From the NCBI GenBank assembly GCA_003646705.1, contig QMLK01000057.1, forward strand, positions 1 to 6,520: 6,520 nucleotides of DNA, written 5' to 3'. Origin of the DNA: Deltaproteobacteria bacterium. GTDB taxonomy: Bacteria > Desulfobacterota > B13-G15. The first letter of the stretch is position 1, and each line of letters starts with the position of its first letter. Positions 1 to 6,288 of the stretch are shown one piece after another. The position numbers and the translations under genes were made by a program. The notes beneath the pieces are model-generated. The model was not told the DNA's origin. It searched no databases and worked only from the letters and a program-made list of their open reading frames with translations.

Positions 1-400
1 TGACCAGGATGTGGTGGATAAGGGCCTTGAGCAAGGCACTCTCGGGGCAGAAACAGCCCCCCCCGGCCTTGGGGACAGCCCCGAGGATGAGGAGCTTTAC
101 GCCATTTCGTGTGACGCTGAAGGCATCGGGGATGTCGTCCACCTTGGGGTTGAGCTTGAAGACTGCGCCGAAGAAGCCCTTGCTGGCCCCCGTCCTCTCC
201 TCGACCAGCGAGCTCATCTGGGCCAAGGGGACGACCCCCTCCAGGGCCTCAGGGGGGAAACCGAGGGCGGAGGCGAGGTTGGAGTCGGGGTCGGCATCGA
301 TGGCCAAGACCTTGTAGCCCTCTTGGGCGAGGTGGCGGGCCATAACCCCTGCCAAGGTCGTCTTGCCCACGCCGCCCTTGCCCGCAATGGCTACCTTCAT
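1..400 (-). CDS. cooC: CooC-type CO dehydrogenase nickel-insertion ATPase (partial, C-terminus beyond left edge)
   Basis: Cytoplasmic MinD/ParA-like P-loop ATPase. In the CooC family, ATP hydrolysis drives nickel delivery into the C-cluster of Ni-containing carbon monoxide dehydrogenase (CODH). Translating the minus strand from the ATG at 400-398 gives 133 residues before the edge; the family is usually about 250-265, so roughly the N-terminal half is present. The deviant Walker A motif GKGGVGKTT lies at residues 7-15 and the switch segment IDADPDSNLAS at 34-44. RTGAS (69-73) and NPKVDDIP (84-91) match my recollection of Rhodospirillum rubrum CooC. The CFCPE motif at 116-120 supplies the Cys-x-Cys pair that CooC uses for dimerisation and metal binding, which separates it from plain MinD or NifH-like proteins. 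The ATG has a GGGAGGTGAG ribosome site directly upstream. No CODH gene is in the window; it may lie further left. The frame is intact and no key residue is missing. Confidence 0.93.
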   Translation of the reverse strand, partial: MKVAIAGKGGVGKTTLAGVMARHLAQEGYKVLAIDADPDSNLASALGFPPEALEGVVPLAQMSSLVEERTGASKGFFGAVFKLNPKVDDIPDAFSVTRNGVKLLILGAVPKAGGGCFCPESALLKALIHHILV

Positions 401-410
401 CTCACCTCCC
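401..410 (-). promoter_or_regulatory. Ribosome binding site of cooC
   Basis: Read on the minus strand, the bases just before the cooC ATG are GGGAGGTGAG, a strong match to the 16S rRNA anti-Shine-Dalgarno sequence. The GGAGG core ends four bases from the start codon. This fixes the start at 400, which also agrees with the short N-terminus before the P-loop that is typical of the family. Confidence 0.7.
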
Positions 411-417
411 AAAAAAT

Positions 418-443
418 TGCTAAAATTCTTGAAAAACTTAGCA
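418..443. repeat. Interrupted inverted repeat (operator-like) over the cooC promoter
   Basis: TGCTAA at 418-423 is the exact reverse complement of TTAGCA at 438-443, with a 14-base spacer, so the half-site centres are 20 bases (about two helical turns) apart. The symmetry extends outward after one mismatch: AAA at 414-416 pairs with TTT at 445-447. The dyad covers the proposed cooC -10 and start point, as a repressor operator would. I do not recognise it as the site of a named regulator. The region is AT-rich, so chance symmetry is possible. Confidence 0.3.
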
Positions 444-463
444 TTTTCCTCCTCCTGTGTCAA
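435..463 (-). promoter_or_regulatory. Candidate sigma-70 type promoter of cooC
   Basis: On the minus strand a perfect -35 hexamer TTGACA (463-458) is followed after 17 bases by TAAGTT (440-435), a weak -10 with three of six consensus matches. Transcription would start near 428 and give a leader of about 28 bases containing the cooC ribosome site. Strand, distance and the local AT-richness all fit. The -10 is poor, so the call is tentative. Confidence 0.35.
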
Positions 464-469
464 TTCAGG

Positions 470-515
470 CCCCTCAGAGGGGAAGGCTCCGCCAAGGCGT
501 TGAAAAAAGGCTCCG
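470..515 (+). repeat. Short hairpin and 9-base direct repeat before the amidohydrolase gene
   Basis: CCCCT at 470-474 can pair with AGGGG at 478-482 around a three-base loop. Just after it, AAGGCTCCG occurs at 483-491 and again at 507-515, a 24-base period. The second copy ends three bases before the alternative ATG at 519. There is no T-tract after the hairpin on this strand, so it is not a simple terminator. It matches no riboswitch I know. Possible leader structure or chance. Confidence 0.25.
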
Positions 516-527
516 GCCATGAAATAT

Positions 528-536
528 AGGAAAGGG
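528..536 (+). promoter_or_regulatory. Ribosome binding site supporting the 537 start of the amidohydrolase
   Basis: AGGAAAGGG lies directly before the ATG at 537, with AGGA five bases from the start codon. The alternative in-frame ATG at 519 has only AAGG (507-510) at eight bases. The purine-rich site and the family-typical N-terminus MAVIDSHTHW both favour 537. Confidence 0.45.
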
Positions 537-1250
537 ATGGCTGTGATAGATTCCCACACCCATTGGGGTCCCTCGGCGGTCCTCGGCCTCCAGGTGAGCA
601 CCGAGGAGCTCCTCCTGCAGGCCAAGGAGGCAAGGGTGGAGAGGGTCGTGATCTTCCCCTTCCCTTCCACCGCCCTACAGGACGAGGGGGTCAACGAGGA
701 AATACTTCAGGTGTCGAAGCGGCACCCCCTCTTCATCCCCTATTACTACATCCCAGAGGACCTCAAGCCCATCCCGAGGGGGAAGGGGTTCCTCGGAGGG
801 AAGTGGCATTGGGTAAGGGGGGTCCAGGATTGTAGCTCCAACTACCGGGTCCTGGAGGACCCTCGCCTCGGGCCCTTCATAGAGGAGATGGAGGATATAG
901 GTCTGCCCCTGGTCTTCGAAGAGGAACTGGCCTTCACCCAGGCCTTCGTCGCCAAGACCCGCCACCTAAGGGTCATCATCCCCCACATGGGCTTGCTCGG
1001 GGGGAGACCTGAGGAGTTCCTCGAGGCCTTTGCGAAACGGGAAAACGTCTACTTCGACACCTCCCTGGCCAGCCCCTCCACCATAGAGAGGTTCGTCAAA
1101 AGGATCGGCCCTCACAGGGTCATCTTCGGCTCCGATGTACCCTTCGGGAGGATGAAGACAGAGGTGGAGAAGGTCCTCAGGCTGCCGATAAGGGACGAGG
1201 ATAAGGAAGCGATCCTCGGCGGCAACTTAAGGAGGATCCTCGACCTTTAG
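537..1250 (+). CDS. Amidohydrolase-2 family metal-dependent hydrolase, substrate unknown
   Basis: A 237-residue TIM-barrel enzyme of the amidohydrolase superfamily (Amidohydro_2 group), presumably cytoplasmic since no signal peptide or membrane segment is seen. Hallmarks, numbered from the ATG at 537: HTH (H7, H9) at the end of strand 1, KWHW (89-92) where GxKxH-type sequences usually occur, PHMG with H150 on strand 6, GSDVPFG with D200 on strand 8, and the closing GNLRRIL. The strand-5 position that is normally His (the PVxxH type) reads LVFEEE, with E128 in the His place, so the metal site may be unusual. The family covers decarboxylases, hydrolases and lactonases, so no reaction is assigned. 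A longer start at 519 would add six residues (MKYRKG); 537 is preferred for its ribosome site and family-typical N-terminus. The gene is divergent from cooC and its 3' end overlaps the convergent gene by 24 bases. Confidence 0.8.
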   Translation: MAVIDSHTHWGPSAVLGLQVSTEELLLQAKEARVERVVIFPFPSTALQDEGVNEEILQVSKRHPLFIPYYYIPEDLKPIPRGKGFLGGKWHWVRGVQDCSSNYRVLEDPRLGPFIEEMEDIGLPLVFEEELAFTQAFVAKTRHLRVIIPHMGLLGGRPEEFLEAFAKRENVYFDTSLASPSTIERFVKRIGPHRVIFGSDVPFGRMKTEVEKVLRLPIRDEDKEAILGGNLRRILDL

Positions 1251-3842
1251 GAACTCCCTCCTCACCAACTCCACCTCATCGGCCTTGTCCTTCACCTCCC
1301 CTTGAAGGTGGGCCTCCAAAAGCCGCTTGAAGACCTTCTGGTAGAGGGGTCCGGGGGGCAATCCCAGCTCCTGCAATTCCCTCCCCGTGAGGGCGACCTT
1401 GGTCTTGCGCCATTGGGAGATGAATTGGGAGAGGAGCTTACGGCGCCCTCTGTCCTCGGCCGAGGCCAGGATGAAGAGCAACACCTCCGTACCGAAGGGC
1501 TCCAGGGTCCAATAGATCTCGACGGCCGATGTCCCCTCCTTCAGACGGGACAGAGCCTTCAAGGCCCGCCTGCGATCGTCCAAGAGTTTCCGCCTGAAGC
1601 GCCCTGTGAGGGAGAGGCGATCGGCCATCTCAACCCGTTCCCGTTCCTTGAGACCCTCCAGAAGCCCGTACATATAGACCAGGGCCCTGTCGTAGCCCCC
1701 CTCCAAGAAGAGCAGGTCGTACCAGTTCAAGACCTCATGGGTCCTCTTCAGGAGCTGTTTGGTCCGGCCCCCTAAGGTGAGCCTGGGGTGGAGGACCTTG
1801 AGGAGTCCCAGTTCCTCCATACGCTCCAGGATCGGCAGGGGATTCTCCTCCTGTAGAATCAGGCGCAGCTCAGCGAAGAGCCGCGCGCCGCTTAAGCGGT
1901 CCACGAAGCCGGAGGCGATGGCGTTCCGCATCAGGCTTTCGGTCTGCCGCCCCATCTGAAAGCCGAAGCGAGCCTCGAACCTGAGGGCCCGGAAGATCCT
2001 GGAGGGGTCCTCCACGAAACTCAGGCTGTGCAACACCCTTATCACCCCCTCCTTGAGGTCCCGTTGGGCTCCGAAGAAGTCGACCAGCTCTCCAAAGGAT
2101 GAAGGGTTCAGATCTACAGCCAGGGTGTTGATGGTGAAGTCGCGGCGGAGCAGGTCCATCTTGAGGGAGCTGTGCTCCACCGCCGGAGGGGCTGCTGGCT
2201 GGGGGTAATACTCCATGCGAGCTGTGGCCACGTCTATCCGATAGCCGCTGGGGAAGAGGAGGGTGGCGGTCCCCATCCTCTTGTGGATCTTGACCTTGAT
2301 GGAGAATAGCTGGGAGAAGACCTGGGCGAAGCGCACCCCATCGCCCTCCACCACCACGTCCACGTCGAGGTTCTCCCTGCCGAGCAAAAGATCCCTCACG
2401 AACCCCCCCACGGCGTAGACCCTGTAGCCCAGCTCATCCCCCACCCTGCCCAGCTCTCGCAGCAGTTCCAGGATCCTCCCCGGCAATCGCTCCTCGAGCA
2501 GCCTGAGGACGTTTCTCCTCTTGGGACGCTCAGGACCGCGGTGGGGGGAGGGGAAGAAGTCGTAGAGGGCCCTCAAGAGATCGGTCCTGGTGATGCCCCC
2601 CAGGAGCCTCCTCCCTTCGATCACGGGCAACAGCCGCTGGTCTCCCACCACAATGTGCTCGTAGACCTCCCATAGAGAGGCCTCGGGCGATACGGAGGCG
2701 ATCTCCGAAGTCATGTATTCTCCCACTGGGCGGTCTGCCAAGCCATGGATCACCCCCCGTTCGGCCACCTCCTTGGAGATCAAGCCCACCACCTCCTCCC
2801 CCTTCATCACCGGCAGCACGCCGAGGCCGTACTTGCGCATCACCTCGTGGGCCTCACCGAGGGTAGCCTCTGCTTCGATGGTCCTCAAGGGGGAGGTCAT
2901 GATCTCCTTAGCGCAGACCCGTGGCCTGACGACCTTGGAGAGGAGCTTCAGCAACCTCTCCTTGGCCTCCGGGGTGGTCATCCCCCGGAGGGTGGCTGAG
3001 GCCGCCGTGGGGTGCCCCCCGCCGCCAAACTCCAGGGCCACCTTGGCCACGTCCACCTCCTCCGCCCGGGACCTGGCGATGAGGTATACCTTGTCCTCCA
3101 TCATTAGGAGGGCGAAGAGGGCTTCCGGGTTCTCCATATCCATCATCTTGTGGACCAAGAGGGCCGCCTCCGCTATGTACCTCTCGGAGGCGGCGGTGGT
3201 GACGATGACCTGGACGCCGTGGAAGTTGTAGGTCTCGGCGTTCTCGATCATCTGATTGAGCAAAAAGACCTGCTCCGAGGTCATCTCCCTGGTCATCATC
3301 TCGGAGACGATCCTGAGATCGGCTCCGCAGGAGAGGAGATATCCGGCTTCCTGGAAGTCCGCTTCGGTGGTGGAGGGGTAGGTGAAGGAGCCGGTGTCCT
3401 CGTAGATGCCGAGCATCATGACCGTAGCCTCCTCGGGGGTTATCTCGATCCCCCGCTCCCTGAGCAGCCGCGTCATTATCGTGGTGTTGGCACCCCTCTC
3501 TTCGACTACCTCGAGGTGGCCGTGGAAGTCATCGGGGGAGGGGGGGTGATGGTCGTAGATGTGGATCTCCACCTCAGGCCTCTGCAGCAGATGGACGAAC
3601 TTCCCTATGCGGGAGCGCTGCCTGGTGTCCACCACGATGAGCCGCCTCACCTCCCCAAGGTCCACGTCCTTCAAACGTTCGCTCTCCAGGATGTAGAGGG
3701 TCGAACGTACGAGGAAGTCCCTCAGGCTCTTCTCCTGAGCCCCGGGGAAGACCAATTTCGCCTCCGGATATAGTTTTTTGGCCGCGATCATGGAGCCCAG
3801 AGAGTCAAAATCGGCGTTGAGGTGGGTGACGATGACCTCCAT
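1227..3842 (-). CDS. DHH/DHHA1 - CBS-CBS - class II tRNA nucleotidyltransferase (CCA/A-adding or poly(A) polymerase family) fusion protein
   Basis: An 871-residue cytoplasmic fusion with all modules intact. Residues 1 to about 300 form a DHH phosphoesterase of the NrnA/oligoribonuclease type: HLNADFD (7-13), VVDT (70-73), DHH (97-99), EDTGSF (148-153) and the DHHA1 motif GGGGHPTAA (273-281). Two CBS domains, likely adenine-nucleotide sensors, span about 307-365 and 372-428. From about 445 onward comes a class II nucleotidyltransferase: GGFVRD (479-484), metal carboxylates D493 and D495 in LDVDV, RRDFTIN (566-572), and the EDPSRIFRALRF signature (611-622). The C-terminal part is the helical tRNA-binding region. 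This head adds C and/or A to tRNA 3' ends. The same domain order is known from the Aquifex aeolicus A-adding enzyme of about 824 residues, so A-only addition with a separate CC-adding enzyme elsewhere is possible. The ATG at 3842 is the only fitting start, because an in-frame TGA lies just upstream and the DHH motif begins at residue 7. No ribosome site precedes it. Confidence 0.93.
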   Translation of the reverse strand: MEVIVTHLNADFDSLGSMIAAKKLYPEAKLVFPGAQEKSLRDFLVRSTLYILESERLKDVDLGEVRRLIVVDTRQRSRIGKFVHLLQRPEVEIHIYDHHPPSPDDFHGHLEVVEERGANTTIMTRLLRERGIEITPEEATVMMLGIYEDTGSFTYPSTTEADFQEAGYLLSCGADLRIVSEMMTREMTSEQVFLLNQMIENAETYNFHGVQVIVTTAASERYIAEAALLVHKMMDMENPEALFALLMMEDKVYLIARSRAEEVDVAKVALEFGGGGHPTAASATLRGMTTPEAKERLLKLLSKVVRPRVCAKEIMTSPLRTIEAEATLGEAHEVMRKYGLGVLPVMKGEEVVGLISKEVAERGVIHGLADRPVGEYMTSEIASVSPEASLWEVYEHIVVGDQRLLPVIEGRRLLGGITRTDLLRALYDFFPSPHRGPERPKRRNVLRLLEERLPGRILELLRELGRVGDELGYRVYAVGGFVRDLLLGRENLDVDVVVEGDGVRFAQVFSQLFSIKVKIHKRMGTATLLFPSGYRIDVATARMEYYPQPAAPPAVEHSSLKMDLLRRDFTINTLAVDLNPSSFGELVDFFGAQRDLKEGVIRVLHSLSFVEDPSRIFRALRFEARFGFQMGRQTESLMRNAIASGFVDRLSGARLFAELRLILQEENPLPILERMEELGLLKVLHPRLTLGGRTKQLLKRTHEVLNWYDLLFLEGGYDRALVYMYGLLEGLKERERVEMADRLSLTGRFRRKLLDDRRRALKALSRLKEGTSAVEIYWTLEPFGTEVLLFILASAEDRGRRKLLSQFISQWRKTKVALTGRELQELGLPPGPLYQKVFKRLLEAHLQGEVKDKADEVELVRREFLKVEDPP

Positions 3843-3850
3843 GATTCAGC

Positions 3851-3879
3851 AAGTTAATGGATGAAGGAGGAGTTGTAAA
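3851..3879 (-). promoter_or_regulatory. Candidate promoter of the DHH-CBS-nucleotidyltransferase gene, giving a near-leaderless mRNA
   Basis: On the minus strand TTTACA (3879-3874) is followed after 17 bases by TAACTT (3856-3851). A start point about seven bases further would fall near 3844, two or three bases from the ATG at 3842. That would explain why no purine-rich ribosome site precedes this start codon. The arrangement resembles the cooC candidate (TTGACA, 17 bases, TAAGTT). The -10 matches consensus at only three of six bases. Confidence 0.3.
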
Positions 3880-3902
3880 GCGTGGCCTATTCTCCCCCCT
3901 TG

Positions 3903-3911
3903 TGATAAAAT
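3903..3911 (+). promoter_or_regulatory. Extended -10 promoter element for the PBP-nadE unit
   Basis: TGATAAAAT contains TAAAAT (3906-3911), five of six matches to the sigma-70 -10, preceded by the TGn extension at 3903-3905. No recognisable -35 lies 16-18 bases upstream, which is acceptable for an extended -10 promoter. Transcription would begin near 3918, about 36 bases before the ATG at 3954. The leader would include a purine-rich GGGAGGG (3932-3938) that sits unusually far, 15 bases, from the start codon. Confidence 0.4.
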
Positions 3912-3953
3912 CTTGGTGTAAAAAGGCCCAAGGGAGGGTGAAAGAGCGCAAGA

Positions 3954-6284
3954 ATGAGGAGGTGGCTCAAAAGGGCCCTTAAGGGCTTTCTGATCTTGGT
4001 ACTGCTCTGTGTGCTTGGGGCTGCAGGGGCCTTCCTCTACTTCCATTACACCCTCCCCCCCATGACCCACATCTCCGACTACACTCCCCCCCTGATGACC
4101 CGCGTCTTTTCGGCTGATGGAGAGGTCATCGGCGAGTTCTACTTAGAACGCCGCCTCATCGTCCCCAACGAGAAGATCCCTCGATTGTTGCGTCAGGCCT
4201 TCGTAGCCGCTGAGGACGCCGACTTCTACCGCCATAAGGGCATCTCCTATCTGGGGATCCTGAGGGCCATCGTGAAGAACCTCGAGGCCGGCAGGATAGT
4301 CCAAGGGGGCAGCACCATCACCCAGCAGGTGGTGCGGTCGCTGTTGCTCACCCGTCAGAGGACCTTGAGCCGCAAGATCAAAGAGCTCATCTTGGCCCAC
4401 CGGATAGAGAGACACCTTAGCAAGGACGAGATCCTCTACATCTACCTGAACCAGATATACCTCGGCCATGGGAACTACGGCGTAGGGGCAGCCGCTGAGG
4501 ACTACTTCGGCAAATCGGTGGAGGACCTGAACTTGGCGGAGATGGCCCTGTTGGCAGGTTTGCCTCGGGCTCCGGAGTTTTATTCCCCGCTGAGGAACTT
4601 CGAGCGCGCCAAGAGGCGTCAAGCCTACGTCCTCAAGAGGATGGTGGAGGAGGGGTACATCACCGAGGAGGAGGCCGAGGAAGCCTACATGACCCCCCTC
4701 CACATAAGGCGCAGGGACAACCGTTTCCTGGAGGTAGCCCCTTACTTCGTGGAGTATGTACGTCAGTACCTGATAGACCGTTACGGGGAAGACGCGGTCT
4801 ACACGGGGGGGCTCCAGGTGTATACCTCCCTTGACACCAGGATGCAGAAGGTCGCCCAAGAGGCGGTGAGAAAGGGGCTCTTGGCCCTCGACCGCCGTCA
4901 GGGCTTCCGCGGTCCCGAGAAGATCCTGGCCCCTGAAGAGATCGTCCCCTTCTGTGAGGAGACGGCCGAAAGGCTGAAGGACGGCCTGGAGGAAGGTAAG
5001 GTCTACTTCGGGGTGGTGGTCGGGGCCTCCGAGGACCGAAGGGAGGTGCTGGTGAGGATCGGGGATTATGAGGGCTACATCCCCTTCGATACCCTCAAAT
5101 GGATAGATCAGGGCCAACCGGAGAAGGCCCTCAAGGAGGGTTACGTCATCAGGGTGAAGGTGAAGGAGCTCACCTCGAGGGGTCCCCATCTGGAGTTGGT
5201 CCAGGAACCGGAGGTGGAGGGTGCCCTCCTGGCCATGGAGTTGCCCACCGGTTACGTAAGGGCGTTGGTGGGGGGATGGGACTTCTTGAGGAGCCAGTAC
5301 AACAGGGCCATACAAGCGAGGAGACAAGTGGGCTCGGCCTTCAAGCCCATCGTCTATGCAGCGGCCCTTGAGAAGGGCTTCACCCCGGCCACCATAGTGC
5401 TGGATGCGCCGGTGATCTACGAGGAGACCGAGGAGAGCGAGGCCTGGAAACCCAGGAACTACAGGGAGCGCTTTTACGGCCCCACGAGGTTGAGGATGGC
5501 CTTGGCCCGCAGTCAAAACGTGGCCACCGTCAGGGTGGCCAGGCGGATCGGAGTCCCTTACATCATGCGTTTCGCCAGGCGCCTCGGCATTACCTCCCCC
5601 TTGAACCCCGATCTGTCCATGGCCCTCGGCTCTTCGGCCCTGAGCCTTTTGGAGTTGGTCAGGGCCTACGCGGTCTTCGCCACCAGGGGCCATCTGATAG
5701 AGCCCATCTTCATCACCAAGGTCCTGGACAGGGACGGCCATGTCCTCGAGGAACATCGTCCTCTGCCCCTGGAGGCGGACCTGCGCTCCTCGGGCTCTGA
5801 GCTGCAGGAGGGACGTTATTACCCCCAAGTAATATCCGAGGAGACCGCCTATCTGATGACCAGCATGCTCCAATCGGTGATAAAGGAGGGGACCGGCTGG
5901 AGGGCCAAGGCCCTGGGCCGTCCTTGTGCCGGGAAGACCGGTACCACCGACGATTATACCGATGCATGGTTCATCGGCTACACCCCTCAGCTCATCACCG
6001 GGGTCTGGGTCGGCTTCGACGAGCCCCGCAGCCTCGGCGAACACGAGACTGGCTCCCGGGCCGCATGTCCCATCTGGGTGGACTTCATGAAGGAGGTGTT
6101 GAAGGATAAGCCGGTGGAGGACTTCCCGGTGCCTGAAGGGATCGTCTTCGTGAGGATCGATCCCAAGACCGGGCTCCTGGCACGCCCCGGTGAGCCCGGT
6201 CTCTTCGAGTGCTTCCGCTCAGGGACCGAGCCCCACCGCTACAGCGAGGAGAGCCCTTCCGAGGTGCTCTTCCAAGGGGAGTAG
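3954..6284 (+). CDS. mrcA: Class A penicillin-binding protein, PBP1A family (peptidoglycan glycosyltransferase/DD-transpeptidase)
   Basis: A 776-residue bifunctional wall synthase that polymerises lipid II into glycan strands and cross-links stem peptides outside the inner membrane. A short basic cytoplasmic start (RRWLKRALK) is followed by one membrane segment at about 11-31. The GT51 domain (about 55-250) shows EDADFYRHKG with catalytic E87, GGSTITQQ (118-125), RKIKE with the second catalytic glutamate E144, and YLNQIYLGHGNYGVGAAA (164-181). A linker with an OB-like insert (about 285-420) precedes the transpeptidase. There the SxxK motif is SAFK with nucleophile S461, SxN is SQN (520-522), and KTGTT begins at K661. 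All catalytic residues are present and the length is normal. The ATG at 3954 is the first possible start, since an in-frame TGA lies 15 bases upstream. The symbol is by family resemblance only. nadE follows after four bases, probably in the same transcript. Confidence 0.95.
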   Translation: MRRWLKRALKGFLILVLLCVLGAAGAFLYFHYTLPPMTHISDYTPPLMTRVFSADGEVIGEFYLERRLIVPNEKIPRLLRQAFVAAEDADFYRHKGISYLGILRAIVKNLEAGRIVQGGSTITQQVVRSLLLTRQRTLSRKIKELILAHRIERHLSKDEILYIYLNQIYLGHGNYGVGAAAEDYFGKSVEDLNLAEMALLAGLPRAPEFYSPLRNFERAKRRQAYVLKRMVEEGYITEEEAEEAYMTPLHIRRRDNRFLEVAPYFVEYVRQYLIDRYGEDAVYTGGLQVYTSLDTRMQKVAQEAVRKGLLALDRRQGFRGPEKILAPEEIVPFCEETAERLKDGLEEGKVYFGVVVGASEDRREVLVRIGDYEGYIPFDTLKWIDQGQPEKALKEGYVIRVKVKELTSRGPHLELVQEPEVEGALLAMELPTGYVRALVGGWDFLRSQYNRAIQARRQVGSAFKPIVYAAALEKGFTPATIVLDAPVIYEETEESEAWKPRNYRERFYGPTRLRMALARSQNVATVRVARRIGVPYIMRFARRLGITSPLNPDLSMALGSSALSLLELVRAYAVFATRGHLIEPIFITKVLDRDGHVLEEHRPLPLEADLRSSGSELQEGRYYPQVISEETAYLMTSMLQSVIKEGTGWRAKALGRPCAGKTGTTDDYTDAWFIGYTPQLITGVWVGFDEPRSLGEHETGSRAACPIWVDFMKEVLKDKPVEDFPVPEGIVFVRIDPKTGLLARPGEPGLFECFRSGTEPHRYSEESPSEVLFQGE
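6274..6281 (+). promoter_or_regulatory. Ribosome binding site of nadE inside the PBP gene end
   Basis: AAGGGGAG lies seven bases before the ATG at 6289 and overlaps the last codons of the PBP gene, whose TAG stop is at 6282-6284. With only four bases between stop and start, nadE translation is likely coupled to that of the PBP. Confidence 0.6.
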
Positions 6285-6288
6285 AGAG

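Noticed and set aside
501..520. A GGC-CGGA-GCC stem followed by six T on the minus strand, considered as a terminator.
   Set aside because: The stem is only three base pairs, and no minus-strand gene lies upstream that it could terminate.
11..529. A 172-codon plus-strand open frame at the left edge.
   Set aside because: It is antisense to cooC and continues through the regulatory gap. The minus strand encodes an unmistakable P-loop ATPase, and this frame shows no known motif.
1211..1241. Possible bidirectional terminator formed by GATCCTC and GAGGATC.
   Set aside because: The stem is only seven base pairs with a 14-base loop, lies inside both coding ends, and has no T-tract on either strand.
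3535..3548. A near-pure G tract on the plus strand, considered as a G-quadruplex or a frameshift spot.
   Set aside because: There are only two long G runs. The minus strand encodes the conserved DHHPPSP segment in frame there, so neither a special structure nor a frameshift is supported.
3150..3773. A 207-codon plus-strand open frame inside the DHH region.
   Set aside because: It is an antisense shadow with low-complexity glycine, valine and aspartate runs and no family signature.
3857..3982. A short plus-strand frame beginning MDEGGVVKRG that crosses the PBP start.
   Set aside because: It has no ribosome site and overlaps the proposed promoter and the start of the PBP gene in another frame. 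The translation resembles nothing known.
4143..6044. A 633-codon open frame on the minus strand opposite the PBP gene.
   Set aside because: It lies wholly antisense to a gene with every catalytic motif intact. Its translation shows no domain and is rich in G, P, L, H, D and E, as expected from the complement of GC-rich coding sequence.
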